64,000 nt of DNA from Actinernus sp. WN-2022. Taxonomy: Eukaryota; Cnidaria; Anthozoa; Actiniaria; Actinernidae. The stretch spans positions 57,399,860-57,463,859 of the forward strand of contig JAOWCC010001634.1 of assembly GCA_030867875.1 (NCBI GenBank), read 5' to 3'. Under the pieces are notes generated by a model that worked only from the letters and a program-made list of their open reading frames with translations, ran no database searches and was not told the origin of the DNA. The position numbers were made by a program, and so were the translations under genes. This document shows positions 33,551 to 46,455 of the stretch, in pieces (the first letter of the stretch is position 1; every line of letters starts with the position of its first letter).

Positions 33551-36500
33551 ATGTCCAGTAGCGCTCTAAGTAAACTGATGTACGAAGGTAAAGAGGTTAC
33601 AGTGAGAGTGTTTTTAGACAGTGGTTCTAAGGACTCGTACATTCGCGAGAGCATCGCGGAAGCACTAGCAATGAAAAGGATAAGCTCTGTGAAGTACTTG
33701 AAGACAACAGGGTTTGGTGGTGACGTAGTGCCCCAGAAGACGAAGAAAGTGTGTTTCTCCCTGGGAAGAAGAGGTGGTGCTGAAACAGACAAACGAATCG
33801 AAGTAGAAGCCTGGACGACCAGGAAGGTATGTCATCCTATAGAGCCAATTTCCGTTGATTTCCACCGTTACCCTCAACTGAAGGGCCTTGACCTGGCCGA
33901 CAACTATTCCCGCGGATCTGCAGTTGTAGATGTACTGCTCGGAATCGATTACATGGATTGTGTTTAGAAGAATGATAAGTTTGAGTTCACCGAGCGCATG
34001 TATGCCCAGGACTCTATGTTTGGATGGGTCCTTAGAGGCGTTGTTCCATACAAGACGTACATAGACGAACAAGCTACGTTCTCCGTGGAGAAAGGAGCTG
34101 AAGTATCGACGCAATCGATGCCGATTAGTGCACAGTATAGCGAGAGGCCGTGCGACGACCTGACCCTGTTTTGGGAACTCGAAACTTTAGGAATAAGACA
34201 AGACAAGGAACGCCTCACGCCTGACGAAGAGAATGCAACTACTAGGTTCCAGGAAACATTAAAGTTCGTTCCCGAGGAAGCTAGGCATTACGAGGTCGGG
34301 CTTCCGTGAAAGGACAATAGCCCTGATCTCATCGATAATTATTACCAAGCCAGAAGGAGGTTAGAGCCTGTCGAAAGAATGCTGAAGAGAAACCCGGAGA
34401 AGGAAGAAATGTATATTGCAGCTATGAACAAATATATCGACTCAGGGCACGCACGAGAAAATTAAGCCTGACGAAGTACCAGGGAAGGTGCGATATCTGC
34501 TTCACTATCCTATCTTTCGACAGGAAAAGACAACCACCAAGTGCAGGGTCGTGTTTGACGCCAGTACAAAGACTATGGACGGGATGTCGCTAAATGACAG
34601 TCTTTACGAAGGACCGAATGTCCTTCCGGACATGGTGCAAGTCCTAATAAGGTTTAGGTATAAAAACATAGGGCTTGTGTCTAACATTCAATCGATGTTT
34701 TTACAAATCCTGATGAAACAGGAGGATCAACATGTCCACCGCTTTCTTTGGAGAGATATGCAAATGAACACAATACCCAAAGTGTATTGCATGACTAGAG
34801 TCACGTTTGGAATTAAATCATCGCCTTATCAGAGTGAATCGATCGTGCACGAGCACACCAGACGATGTGAAGAGAAGTTCCAGTAAGGCCGCCCAGGAGG
34901 TTCGACAGAACATGTATATGGACGATTACGTCGGCGGAGAGGACTCAGTCGCTTCAGCACTGAAGTTGCAGGGAAACATGACAGAAATGATGAAGGCTGG
35001 TGGATTTAGGCTTACTAAATGGGCATCGAACTCTGTGAGTGTAATGGAACAGGTTCCCGAAGAAGAGAGCGCAAGTAATGTGGTCGTAGATCTAGACAGC
35101 AAGGAGCGGAGCGTTAGCTCGGACGGTACCTTAAAAACGTTAGGTGTATCTTGGAACACCGCAGATGATACCCTTTACTTTAAGGTCCTGCCTCAGAAAC
35201 AGACAGCGGAAGTGAAGTCCAAGAGAAGAATGTTGACTTCTTTAGCCTCGACGTTTGACCCTATGGGCGTGTATACTCCGTTCACGGTGCGAAGGTTTGC
35301 AGTGGGATGAGCCTCTACCGGAAGGTTTGTCGCAGAAGTTTGATTCCTGGAAGGAGGAGCTGTCCAGATTGAGTAAAATTCAGATCTCGAGATGTTTCAA
35401 GAAGGATATCGGAGAAGTTGTAGATGTCCAACTCCTTGGTTTTTCAGACGCCAGCGAACGATGCTACGGAGGTGCCATATAACTGCGTCTACAAGAGGGA
35501 GACTGGCGACAAATTTAGTGATGTCAAAGAACAAACTTGCCCCGACAAAGAAGATGTCCTTGCCGAGATTGGAGTTGTGTGGAGCCTTGATCATGCATGA
35601 CGCGTCTTATAATGTTTGTGAAGGATGCGCTGAGCCTGGAAATATCACGAATCGCTTATTGGTCTGATAGTATGATAGTGTTGAACTGGCTTCGCAAGCC
35701 CGCTGGAACGTGGAAGAACTTCATCGCTAATCGGGTTCAAGATACCATCGACCCGAGCAAGTGGAACCATGTCAGTGGTGATGAGAATCCCAGTGACCTT
35801 TTAACTCGAGGGATCTCAGTGGAGAAGCTGGAGACTGCAGACATGTGGTGGAAGGGACCTGAGTGGCTTTCCCTGAATGAGGAAAAATGGCCCTCGAGCA
35901 AGCTAGTTGACGTAGATGAGTGTGAAGTGGAATTGAAGAAAGCGCCCGTCACGAAGTCAATGCGGTTGAACGCTGAAGCAGGCGAAGAAAATTAAGACGG
36001 ACAAGCAGAAACACCAACCGTCGATGATACGCTATTAAGTCATGCATACCCATATTTCGCGTCAAACATCGAAACATGGAATAAGCTCAGACTGGTGACA
36101 GCGAGAATTCTGTCGTGGAAAAGGGCGTCAGAAGAGTAGAGTGAAGTGCGAGAGTTGAAGGCAGAGGATATAAAGGGAGCCGAAGACGTGTGGTTAAGAC
36201 TTGTGCAGAAGCAACACTTCAGAGAAGAGTATCGAGCTTTATCAGAAGGAAATCCTTTAACAGCCAAGAGCCGTATCGTGAGCTTGGATCCTGTGTTAAT
36301 GGACGGATTGATTCGAGTGGGTGGTCGCTTAGAAAGAGCGCAGATATCAGAGGATGCGAAGCATCAGGTGATTCTCCCTCACAACGATGAAGTCGTTTCT
36401 AAGTTGATCCTCGATGTTCACAGAAAGAATGCGCATGCGGGACCCGAGACGACATTAGCCATTTTACGTGAGCGTTACTGGATAATAAAGGGTCGACGGG

Positions 36501-37681
36501 AGGTAAAGAGAGTGCTAGGAACTTGTCTACTATGTTGCCACCGAAAGACTGCAGCTCAAGGTCAAAAAATGGGGGACGTACCCCGTGAGCGAGTGAGGAC
36601 CTGGGATCACGCTGGATGCGTCGATTTACCGGCCCGGATTACATTAATGACGGAAGTAGGACCAGAAAGATGTGGCAACACAAGAGCCATCCATTTAGAA
36701 CTTAACACGGATATGACGACTGAAACCTTTCTAGATGCGTATCAGAGAATGATCAATCGCAGAGGAATTAGTGAGACGATTCATTCGGACAATCAAACGT
36801 CGTTTCACAAAGCAGACAAGGTGCTCAAGGCGGCGTATAACGAAACCGAGAAGGCTTGGAAGAAAATAGATCGGAAGGCAGTTGAGCGTCGAATCGCCTC
36901 ATTGGGTGTGAAGTGGAAGTTTATAACTGAACGTGCGAGCCATCAAGGAGGGTGGTGGGAACGCTATTGTCGTATGCTGAAGGGGCCTTTAAGAATAGTG
37001 CTTGGAAGGGCCTTGCTTGCGTTTCAAGAGTTGCAAACCGTTCTAACAGATATCGAAGCTCAGATCAATTCAAGGCCGTTGACCTTTGTTGGAGACGATA
37101 TAAGAGATGGGATGGTAATTACCCCTGCTCATCTTTTAATCGGACGTTCCCTGGGACACCTACCAGAGTTTCCGAAGAGAAGTCAAGATGATCTGAACGT
37201 TCAGAAAAGGTTCTTGTACCGTCAACGTATCGCAGACCATTTTTGGCAAAGATGGCAAAAGGAATACTTGCCTAATCTCAACATTAGAAAGAAATGGCAC
37301 ATCGAAGTTGATCCGCTAAGGGTCGGAGATGTAGTCTTAGTAGCGGAAGATAAGGTACCAAGAAGCAAGTGGATTTTAGCTAAGGTCGAGTACTTATACC
37401 CGGGTAGGGACGGACTTGTCAGAAATGTACGTGTGAAGACAGCAAAGGGCTTCCTGAATCGACCTGTGCAGAAAGTTCATCTGCTAGAAGCTGGAGCAGA
37501 CTGGAAGTTACCCGAGATAAGGAACGTGATGCAGACACCATCGAAAGTCGAAGAAGGCGCCAAGCAAGTTATGCTAGACACCGACGTGTCTATGGTGGGG
37601 GAGGATGTTCCGGCCCGAAATCCGATTCCTGTGGTGGCTGATTATTGCGCGAGGACTCGGTCGGGCAGTAGGCATTTATAG
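33551..37681 (+). pseudogene. BEL/Pao retrotransposon pol (protease-RT-RNase H-integrase), decayed
   Basis: Domains in order. Aspartic protease with LDSGS (33551-33964; DUF1758/A17-like). RT with the YMDDYVGG box at 34915-34938. RNase H-like FSDASERCYGGA near 35440 and YWSDSMIVLNWL near 35660. Integrase HHCC-type segment (H..H...CLLCC, about 36420-36540), catalytic region with VDLPAR, HSDNQTSF (about 36783) and GGWWERYCRM (about 36948), and a carboxy DUF5641-like end. The order PR-RT-RH-IN and these variants identify BEL/Pao, not Ty3. In-frame stops (33965, 34307), frame changes between 33998-34309, 34488-34886 and 34807-35310, and a garbled stretch after VDLPAR show it is inactive. The longest intact part is the integrase frame (36146-37681), whose end is altered by a MITE. 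Confidence 0.9.
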
Positions 37682-38312
37682 ATTGTGCTCAAAAATTTCG
37701 AAAAAGTTGCTCAAAAAAAGGTTAAAAGTTGCTCAAAAAGTTGCCCAAAAAGGAGAAAAGTTGCTTCAATAATTCAAGAAGTTGCTTTACAATATAAACC
37801 GCTTTATTGAAGTAAAAGCTTTAAACAACACTTTGTAAAGTTTTTTTACACTATGTACAACGTTTAACTTGCCAATGAGTACATTTAACCGAGATGCTTG
37901 TGTATTGTTCAGTTATTACTGCCTTTTGGCATTATTGTACCTCAAAATTTCGAACCGCTGACCATAAAGAGCATGTACAGTTTGCGAACAGCCGCTGACC
38001 ACATGGAGGTAATCGAGGGCACATAATAAACTGCTTTCTTTTTGTAAGGATTGTTCAGGGTGTTTTCTGCCGTATTTACACAGATCTTGTATTTTAAAAC
38101 TCTAAAATTTTATTTGTGGCTCAATTGTTTTAACAAATTGCTCAAAAGTTGCTCAAAACTTCAAAAAATGCTTACAGTTGCGTAAACTTCAAAAAGTTGC
38201 TCGAGACTCCAAAAGTTGCCCAAAAGTTGCCGAGCACAATCTATAAATGCCTATCGGGCAGACGAGTAAAGACTCCAAGGAGGTTCCGCTGACTTTGTTG
38301 TTTTGCTTGGTC
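37606..38312 (+). repeat. 114-bp direct repeat at the right of BEL/Pao, split by a MITE
   Basis: Same sequence as 32936-33049, interrupted by 585 bp plus an 8-bp duplication. Its first part still encodes the end of the integrase frame (VPARNPIPVVADYCARTRSG). Without the MITE the frame would continue a few more basic residues to a stop. Confidence 0.7.
37669..38253. mobile_element. 585-bp hAT-like MITE with 8-bp target duplication
   Basis: TIR TAGGCATTTATAGATTGTGC with exact complement. TCGGGCAG is duplicated at 37661-37668 and 38254-38261. The left direct repeat of the retroelement (about 32993) has a single TCGGGCAG, a true empty site. Subterminal regions are made of repeated AAAAGTTGCTCAAAA phrases. 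No open frame. Confidence 0.9.
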
Positions 38313-38432
38313 GCCACGTCGGAAACTGAATTGTTAAGTGTAGTTGAGTTGAAATAAAATACTGGACGCTGATCATAAAAAGCTTCTTTTTATGCTACGT
38401 TTATCTTCTATTTGGTATATGTGTGGGAATGA

Positions 38433-38476
38433 ATGTATACAGATTGCATGTATATATACATGCAATCTGTATACAT
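38433..38476. repeat. 44-bp perfect palindrome upstream of the oligopeptidase gene
   Basis: Two 22-bp arms starting ATGTATACAGATTGCATG meet at a TATATA centre without spacer. Imperfect pairing continues outward (GAATGAATG/CATTCATTC). It lies about 430 bp before the chosen start codon. Confidence 0.9.
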
Positions 38477-38906
38477 GCATTCATTCATAACTATTTATTT
38501 ACTTGCATTAGTGATATTAATTATTTTCTTTGTACTGTTGTGTATCCATCTTATAATGTTACATACTTATATTAGTTGTATTTTTGTATGTCTGCTTTTC
38601 TAGAGATATATATTTTACAGATATCTTAATATATCTCATCTCTTTTCTTACCTAAATTCCATATCTAAGTGCTTTCCGTGTTGGCTCGATTTATTTTTGT
38701 AAAGCTATTCCAGGTTCCCTAACACTCATTATATTCTAAATATATATATATATTTCTCTTTATTGTTTGAAAAATTGAGTGTGAATAAATGCATTGTTGC
38801 TGTTGTCGTTGCAATTGTTTTCTGGAATGATGACGCAAAGGGCTGTTTATACCAAGTAAATGAGAAAGTCATGACTTGGGCTACCTGTGGTTGTACCATA
38901 AACAAG
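38477..38906 (+). promoter_or_regulatory. Presumed promoter/5' leader of the oligopeptidase gene
   Basis: AT-rich DNA between the palindrome and the start codon. A TATATATATATA run at 38741-38752 is the only TATA-like element, but it is low-complexity. No defined transcription start could be read. Confidence 0.3.
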
Positions 38907-41900
38907 ATGGCGGCTTCGTTGAGCGTTTTGAAGTTATCAAGTTTATGGTCAAATTCTGTCCGATGCCTTCATTTGTCTACCTTTTTGTCCCAGCTGAGAG
39001 TCACTAGAAGGCCAGTTTGTACTGCAAATGAATTAAATCCGCTGTTTAAACAGGATGGCTTGCCGAACTTCAAGGAAATCGAACCAAAGCATGTCGAGTC
39101 TGCCATCACATCCCTGGCACACGAGTTTGAACAAGATTATCAAAACTTTGAGACGAAGCTCGGGAGTAAGTATCTAGAGATGGGTTTCAATGCGTCTTTT
39201 GATACGAAGGAACAACATGCTAGTAAACGTCGCTTTTCTTATAGTATATAAATTATATCTGTCTGCCCGACGGGGGATCTGACTTGTGCCTTATGGGAGC
39301 AGGGCGTGGTTTGGGGGTGGTCAGGTGGTGGAGGGTATATGTAAGCTCTACAGGTTCATGCTGTTGGACAGTTTTCGAGCCTTTTTGTGTGGAACAGGAT
39401 ATGTAAATCTCCATTTTGCTCTTGGAATTGGAAGAGATATTTAACAATTATTCACCGAAGTGGAGGTGAATAGTGGTGGATATTTACCAAGCCGCTTTGG
39501 CGAGGTAAATATCCACCACTATTTACCGACACTGAGTTAAATAATTGTTTTAGTATATACCACACATTAGTGAATAGCCAACACCAAATAGTTATTTAAT
39601 TTTCTGTCAAATGGACAAAAACTCATGCAAGGTTATTGCTGCTTCACTCGGAGGTGAATATGAAATCATATTCACTGTTTGACTAGCCAATCAGAGCACA
39701 CAAAATGTGATATTCACTGTAATTTAGTCTGGAACATGGTATGTATTCTAATTTTAGATTAGCCAGAATAGGCAAAGAGAACACCATTCAGAGACACCTG
39801 CATAATGTACTCTTATAAATGCTTAGAGAACCACACTGCAGCAAAACGTTATGCTCCGCTGGCTGAAAGAATGAAGGCTCTGGTTTCAAATACAAGTTTC
39901 CAAGGTCTTAACCTTTTTTTGTAAAAAAAATATAACTTAGTAAACTCACAGTGAATTCTTAAAGTGCCACTATGATAAAATTTTGACATATCAATGTTTT
40001 TGCATATTCATAAAGTAGAGTTGATATATTATTACCAGAACACAACGCCTGGAGGCATATTTCTACTAAAAACGTCTTCACGTACATAAGAAGAAAGTTA
40101 TATTTATCTTTGCGAGGTTGCATGGCTACGTTTTTATGCACACTATTTAATCGCGCCACGAGGTTGTCATGTTAAGTGTATGACATCACTTCCGCTGAAA
40201 CCTGTTGAAGTTTTAAGTAGTTTTCTTGTTTTTCACAAAACATTTCGTGTAAATATGCATACATATGAAAACTAAAAACAATGGTGATGACCTACATGTA
40301 CATGTAGCTGTAATTTTAGTTTCGGCAGGAAACTGGGGTGGACACGCATGCTGGGCTCATCAAAACGCATGTGTGTGACATTTTGCCATGGTGTGGCTTA
40401 GAACAACCTTGGGAATTAAACAGATTGAGAGGTTGGTTATATAACCCTGTCGTATATTGTCATTAGTTACACGGCTGCCAGCAAATCTTGGCATGAACAG
40501 TTTTTAAATTAAAAATGTAATTTAGGTGGAAAGTGGAAACATCAATGGTAATACCATGATTACCTCGGTTTTCTTTGTTTGTTCAGGGACATTAATATTT
40601 TAATCTCTAAATTTCCTCATCAGCATACCTACTTGTTCTAATTTTCCCTCATTGACATGCAAGAGTGAAAACTAGAAGGGCATGCATGCTGATGAGGAAA
40701 CATTGAACTGTCCCTTGGCACACCGGGTTATGGCACAATGCCTGTTAACCCTGTACTCTACCTATTTTATGGCTCAAGAAAGTTATTCTCTTCATTTCTC
40801 AAAACCTGCTTCTTCCATGTGGGATACTTAAAACGATAAATGTAATAAGAATTAAACTCCATGTATGCATGCTCTTTGAATATTTAGTTACATAATTACA
40901 TTGTATTTTACTGTTATTCTTTTCAAAAACAACATGCTTGTCCCCAGGGGAAGCCAGGGCCATGCATTCAATCAATGGCGCTCAATCAAGCATTAAATAA
41001 CAAAACGTTTTTGAGAACTGCAACATATTTAGTTTAGGCAGAGAAAACTAAACTTCTCAGAGATTTGTCCATTCCTCTGTGATAATAGTATTACAAAGTG
41101 ATACATGTAGCATGACATTTTGGGAAATTAGTGATTAAATTTGCCCTTCAGCCTTTGGAGGATCTGTGAAAGTCCCTCTGATCCGCCACAAATCCTCCCT
41201 CGGCTCTCAGGAAAATTTAATCACTAAATTCTCTCATGCCATGCTGTTACTTATTAGTTATACCATGGCATGAGGGGTATTAGTGATTTAAATTGCCCTG
41301 AGAGCCGAGGGAAGATTTGTAAAAATCCTGAGGCCACTTCGGCCAAGGGACTTTTACAAATCTTCCCAAGGCTCGAGGGGCAATTTAAATCACTAATACC
41401 CCAAAATGCCATGGTATAAGTTTGTTATACCATGATCGCCAAGGAACGGAACAAATCTCTGAGAAGTTTAGTTTTCTCTGCCGAAACTAAAGACGTCGCA
41501 GTTGAGTTGCTTTCGAAAACGTTGATTGAACGACCCTGGCTTTTCTTGGGGACAAGCGTGTTGTTTTTGAGAAGAATAACACTAAAATACAACGTAATTA
41601 TGTGGTTGACTAAATATTCAAAGAGCATGCATGTTTATGGTTTTAAGTATCCCACATGGAAGAAGCGGGCTTGAGAAATGAAAACAATAACACGCAGATT
41701 GAAATAGCTCATCCCACATGGATTACGTTCATGGGTATAATGAAGATCGACAGGTCAGTTTGGATTCAGTTTTTTTCACCTGGGAGCACAGGGCTTAAGT
41801 CGTGCCAGAGGGGAGCAGGAGTTGATGTTTTTGACCCTCTCACTTCCAGCCTGCATTCTCTTCTAATTTTCCCTCATTATGCATGCAGGGAAAATTTGCA

Positions 41901-44900
41901 CATTTCTATATCCCTCCCATCAGGGAAAATTAGTGGTTTAAATGTGCCTCGGAGAACAAAAGAATCCGAGGCTACCATGGTATAATAAACTCATTTTTTG
42001 AAACTCATAATTTTGCAGCTATAGAAGATGCCAACATGACATGGCCTTCTGTAGTTGAACCACTGGAACGTTTGAACAGTAGACTGGAATATGCATGGAG
42101 CATAGTGTCGCATTTAAATGGAGTCAAGAATAGTGAGGTTCTGAGAGAAGCTTATCAAAAGGCAAGTTGAAAAATCATTAGAAAATTAATGTGTTTATTT
42201 TATGAAAGTTGCAAACAATAATAACAAGATTTAATAATGATCATAGTTAACTGGGAGATTGGCCAGCATATTGTTCTCATAATTGTATGCGTAACAGGGT
42301 CGTCTTGTGTGATGAATTTGCTCCCATGGTGAGTTATTTTGGGATTGCTTGCAAATAGCTATTGGCCAGCAGACAGTGCTCATTTGGCGCATGTGCAACG
42401 AGGTTGTCAAATGTGACAAGTTTGCCCCTGTGCTCAGTTCTAGCTTGCTTGATTTGCATTTGCTTGCCGGATTGCCCCACCCACCCGTCCCTACTATGTA
42501 GGTCTAAGACTTAGGTAAGTATCTTTTTTCCACTGTGAAATCAGTGTGACAGGTTGACCCGTGGCTTGGTTGCCATGGTTCCCTCCTTGCATTTTTGCAA
42601 ATGCACCTACCCTCCATCCTTTCCTATATTGACAAGTTAATTATTTGACAATTATAAAATGATAGAGCAAACCTTTCTAATATTATATTTCGATCACTTC
42701 AAATCGACAGTAATTATATTACCAGTAGTATACAGGGTGTCCCAAAAGTTTTTTCCTCTACTTTACAGGCCTGTATTTTATTATATCTTGATTCACGGAA
42801 AAGCTTTTTCATAAAAACATTTATAAAAAAACATCTAGTTTAATGTACTTACTACTTACGGGCTTAAAAATGATGCACTTTACATTTTCCCGCCAAAATT
42901 CGATTTGGAATCACACACATGTACGTTTCCTGCCAAATTTTTTCGCATTTTGCAGCTCCGAGCTGCTCAAATTTTTTGTCGTTTTTTTATTGGCTTATTA
43001 TTAAAGATGAATCATCTCAAAGCAAAAATGTTAACATATTTACAAGCACAAGCATCTATACTTAGATCTTCTGGTCTATCTGTTCATGAAATTGCAAAAA
43101 TACTTGGAAAATAACGAACGTTGGGTAGTAAAATGGTCGTCCAGAGGCGAAGATTTTGAAGACACTTAGAAACAAAGTGACCTACGGTCTTAAACAAAGC
43201 AGCTAAGAAAGTCCTTGAGAAGGCAAAGTACAAACGAGGAAAATCAACAAGGCAGCAACATTTAGCAAGTAAAGGCTTGTCATGCTCAAAAAACTCTGTC
43301 TGGAGATTCATGAAAAGCAAAGGTTGGAAACATCTGAGACGGCAAAAGAAGCCACTGTTGACTGCAAAACAATGTGTAGCTCGGCTAAAATTCGCTAAAA
43401 ATACAGAAAACTGACTGCAGAAGAATGGGATGATTTTCTCTTTTCTGACCAATGTCCAAAGTACATCTGTTTCAGTTGCCTAACCCCTAAAATGACATTG
43501 TCTGAGGATCGCAAGAGAGCCAAGTACCTCCTGCCTACCAAGTCAAGTAAAGCTCGAAATGGATGATATGGGGTGGAGTGACAGGCAGTGGTCTGACTGA
43601 TCTTTACTTTATTCCACAAGGACAGACGTCTAGCTGTAACTGCTGATTATTATATTAAACCAACATACTAGAGAGAGAAGTTAAGCCTATTCTTTGCCGT
43701 AAATCTACAAATGAAACAGCAGTTAAAAGAAAACTGTTCAGCTCTAACCATAACATGACATTAGTTCAAGATGGAACACCTGACCTCACACAGCTACAGG
43801 CCACGCAAACATGGTGCAAAAAGAACTTGCCCAATTTTATTGAGAAAGCAGAATATAATGGCCAGCTAACTCACCAGACATCAACCCGATCGAGAATTTT
43901 TTGGGTATAATAGATGAATTTCCATACAAAGATCCTATCCTGAAGACCATGAAAGAACTGAAAAGATGGCTCAAGCATTACATGGAAAAACGTCCTGTTT
44001 TCAACACTACGAGATTTATCTCACTCGATGCCGCAGCGGCTACGAAAAGTGATAAAAAACAAAGGAGGCCATGCATGCTACTGAAATTACATATACAAAT
44101 AGTGTACATAGCAGGAAAGAACTCCTAGTATATAGCACATGTTACTCAAAAGTTATTTCAGTTGAAATCAGAGGAGCATCACCTTGTATATATTGGTGGC
44201 TTAATTGTAAGATTACATTGATATTAATTTGGGTGTATGATAGCTTTCTGTTTGCTTTAACTATATTTTCTATTCAAATATATATTTTCACTGTTCTTTG
44301 TTTCCTGTATGTACATGTAGGTTCAACCATTGGTTGTGATGGCATCTACCAAGATCTCTCAAAGTCAACCCCTGTACACAGCTTTGCAGGTGATAATGAT
44401 TGAATCTTATCAACCAGTTATATGTAATAGATACAATATGAGTGGACAATCTGTATAGGCATTCACAGTGGTGAGCTCTGCAGAGCTATTAGGCAAGCCG
44501 TTGTAAATCTAGTAGAGATTGCATGCAAATATTAACATATATATATTGTGAAATGAAACTATATTATAATATTTCATAATCATAAAACAATATGAAATTT
44601 TGATGGAAAATGTTAAAGAATTATAGTTCAGCACTAATAATAATAATTATTATTATTTTATTATTATTTTGCATCACAGACATGCACAGTGTACAATAAA
44701 CAGGTCCTATAGCTAGGATGGTACTGTATATACAATGTACCATGTAATGCATCAGTGCAGTAATTGTACCTTTAGTTGACATTTCACCTAATCGACTGGG
44801 ATGTGTAGTTATCTAATGTATTAGATAACAGTACACAAGACCGAGAGGTCAATTTAGAATTATTGCTCTAGCACATATTATACCCTACTGGAACATTTAT

Positions 44901-46414
44901 AACTGTATATATACGTACAACTAGTTCTCCCTCAAATGGATACAACACTTCTTAATAAAACATTAGTGTTGTATTAATGCACTGTCTGATGTTTTATTAA
45001 GAGTATTGTATCAGACATACTGCTGTTTTAAGTTTGTTCATCAGTCATATCACGTGCTACATTTGACCTCTTGCGAGCAACCACCTCTAGCTCTCTTAAG
45101 TGGCTACCTTTAGTACTTACATTAAGGGTATAATAGTCACTTACGAGAGGCTGAACACTGTTTGCTTTTTAGAGACTTGACAGCCAGTCACAGCTTGATG
45201 AGAGTCAACACAGAATTATTACTTCCTTTTTAAGAGCAGCAAGGAATGGTGGTGTGGGACTGGAAGGCGACAAGAGAGAAACATTTAATAAAATAAAACT
45301 AACACTAGCAGAGCTGGGGAATACATTCAGGTATGCATGCATGTTGTATGCTTGAGTGCGTTACTGTTTAGGATTTAATTTGTTACAAATATTATTAATT
45401 TTAGTTTTTGTGTGGATTCCATGAAATTATAGCTCATCCCATATTGTTGTAAATAGTGTTAATACATAAAAATAGCTTGGTTGTGCATTTTTACATGAGG
45501 CTCAGAAGACTTGGCAACCACTCCCTTCATTAACAACATACACTGTACATGTACGTTAATTAAATTGTCCTTATCCTTATTGAAACTGTGAGCTCCCAGA
45601 ATTGTGTGCATGTGATGTTTGAACTATGCCTATATACTGACTGGAATAGGCCCTTTGCAAGACATGGTGACATGACCTTTTTTGCTTGTCAATCAAAACA
45701 TGTTTGGTGGTAGAACAGCATGGATGTAGGAAATGGAGAGAGTGAGCCAAAATTTTTAAACAGCACAAGTTTGAGGTTCACATCTTTAAAACTGAAGGAA
45801 TGACAAATTCTAAATTCTCCTTTATACAATATATTGTATAGAATTTGGAACTTGAACAAAAGTCACAGCTCGACAATACATACAATCAACAGATCCCAAA
45901 TACCTTAATTTGTTTAAATTCAGAGTGGGATTACAGGAAAGGTAGCTTGTGAGGTGTGCAAAGGGCACTGGTTCAGACAGCCCCTTTAATCTAACTTAAC
46001 TTTCTTGTAAACTAGTAACAATGTCTTAGATGCTGTCAAGGAATTCTCTGTCATCATCACTGATGAACATGATATGAAAGGCCTGCCAACGTCACTGCTA
46101 CAGCTAACAGCCTCTGCAGCAGCAAAGCAACATAATAATAGGCAAGAACATGATTCATTTCTATTCTCCATACTTTTGTTTATAAAAATGGACTGGAACT
46201 GTCAACCAAATTTGGGATGACAGAGCTTGGTAATTTTAGTGCAGCACAAAAGACATGAGACAGTAGATCAGTGAAGCATAAGCATATTATTTTGCCAGCC
46301 AATGGCAGTTGTTGGATGGGTGACCTAATGAAATATCTAATTATCATCATCACCACTATCATATTTATTATGTATTATTATTATTATTATTATTATTAAA
46401 TAAAATATTATTTA

Positions 46415-46455
<41 letters not shown>

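Noticed and set aside
38763..38906. In-frame upstream ATG extending the oligopeptidase by 48 residues
   Set aside because: Poor start context and a non-presequence-like N-terminus; ATG 38907 has AAGATGG and an Arg/Ser-rich leader. The upstream frame being open may be chance.
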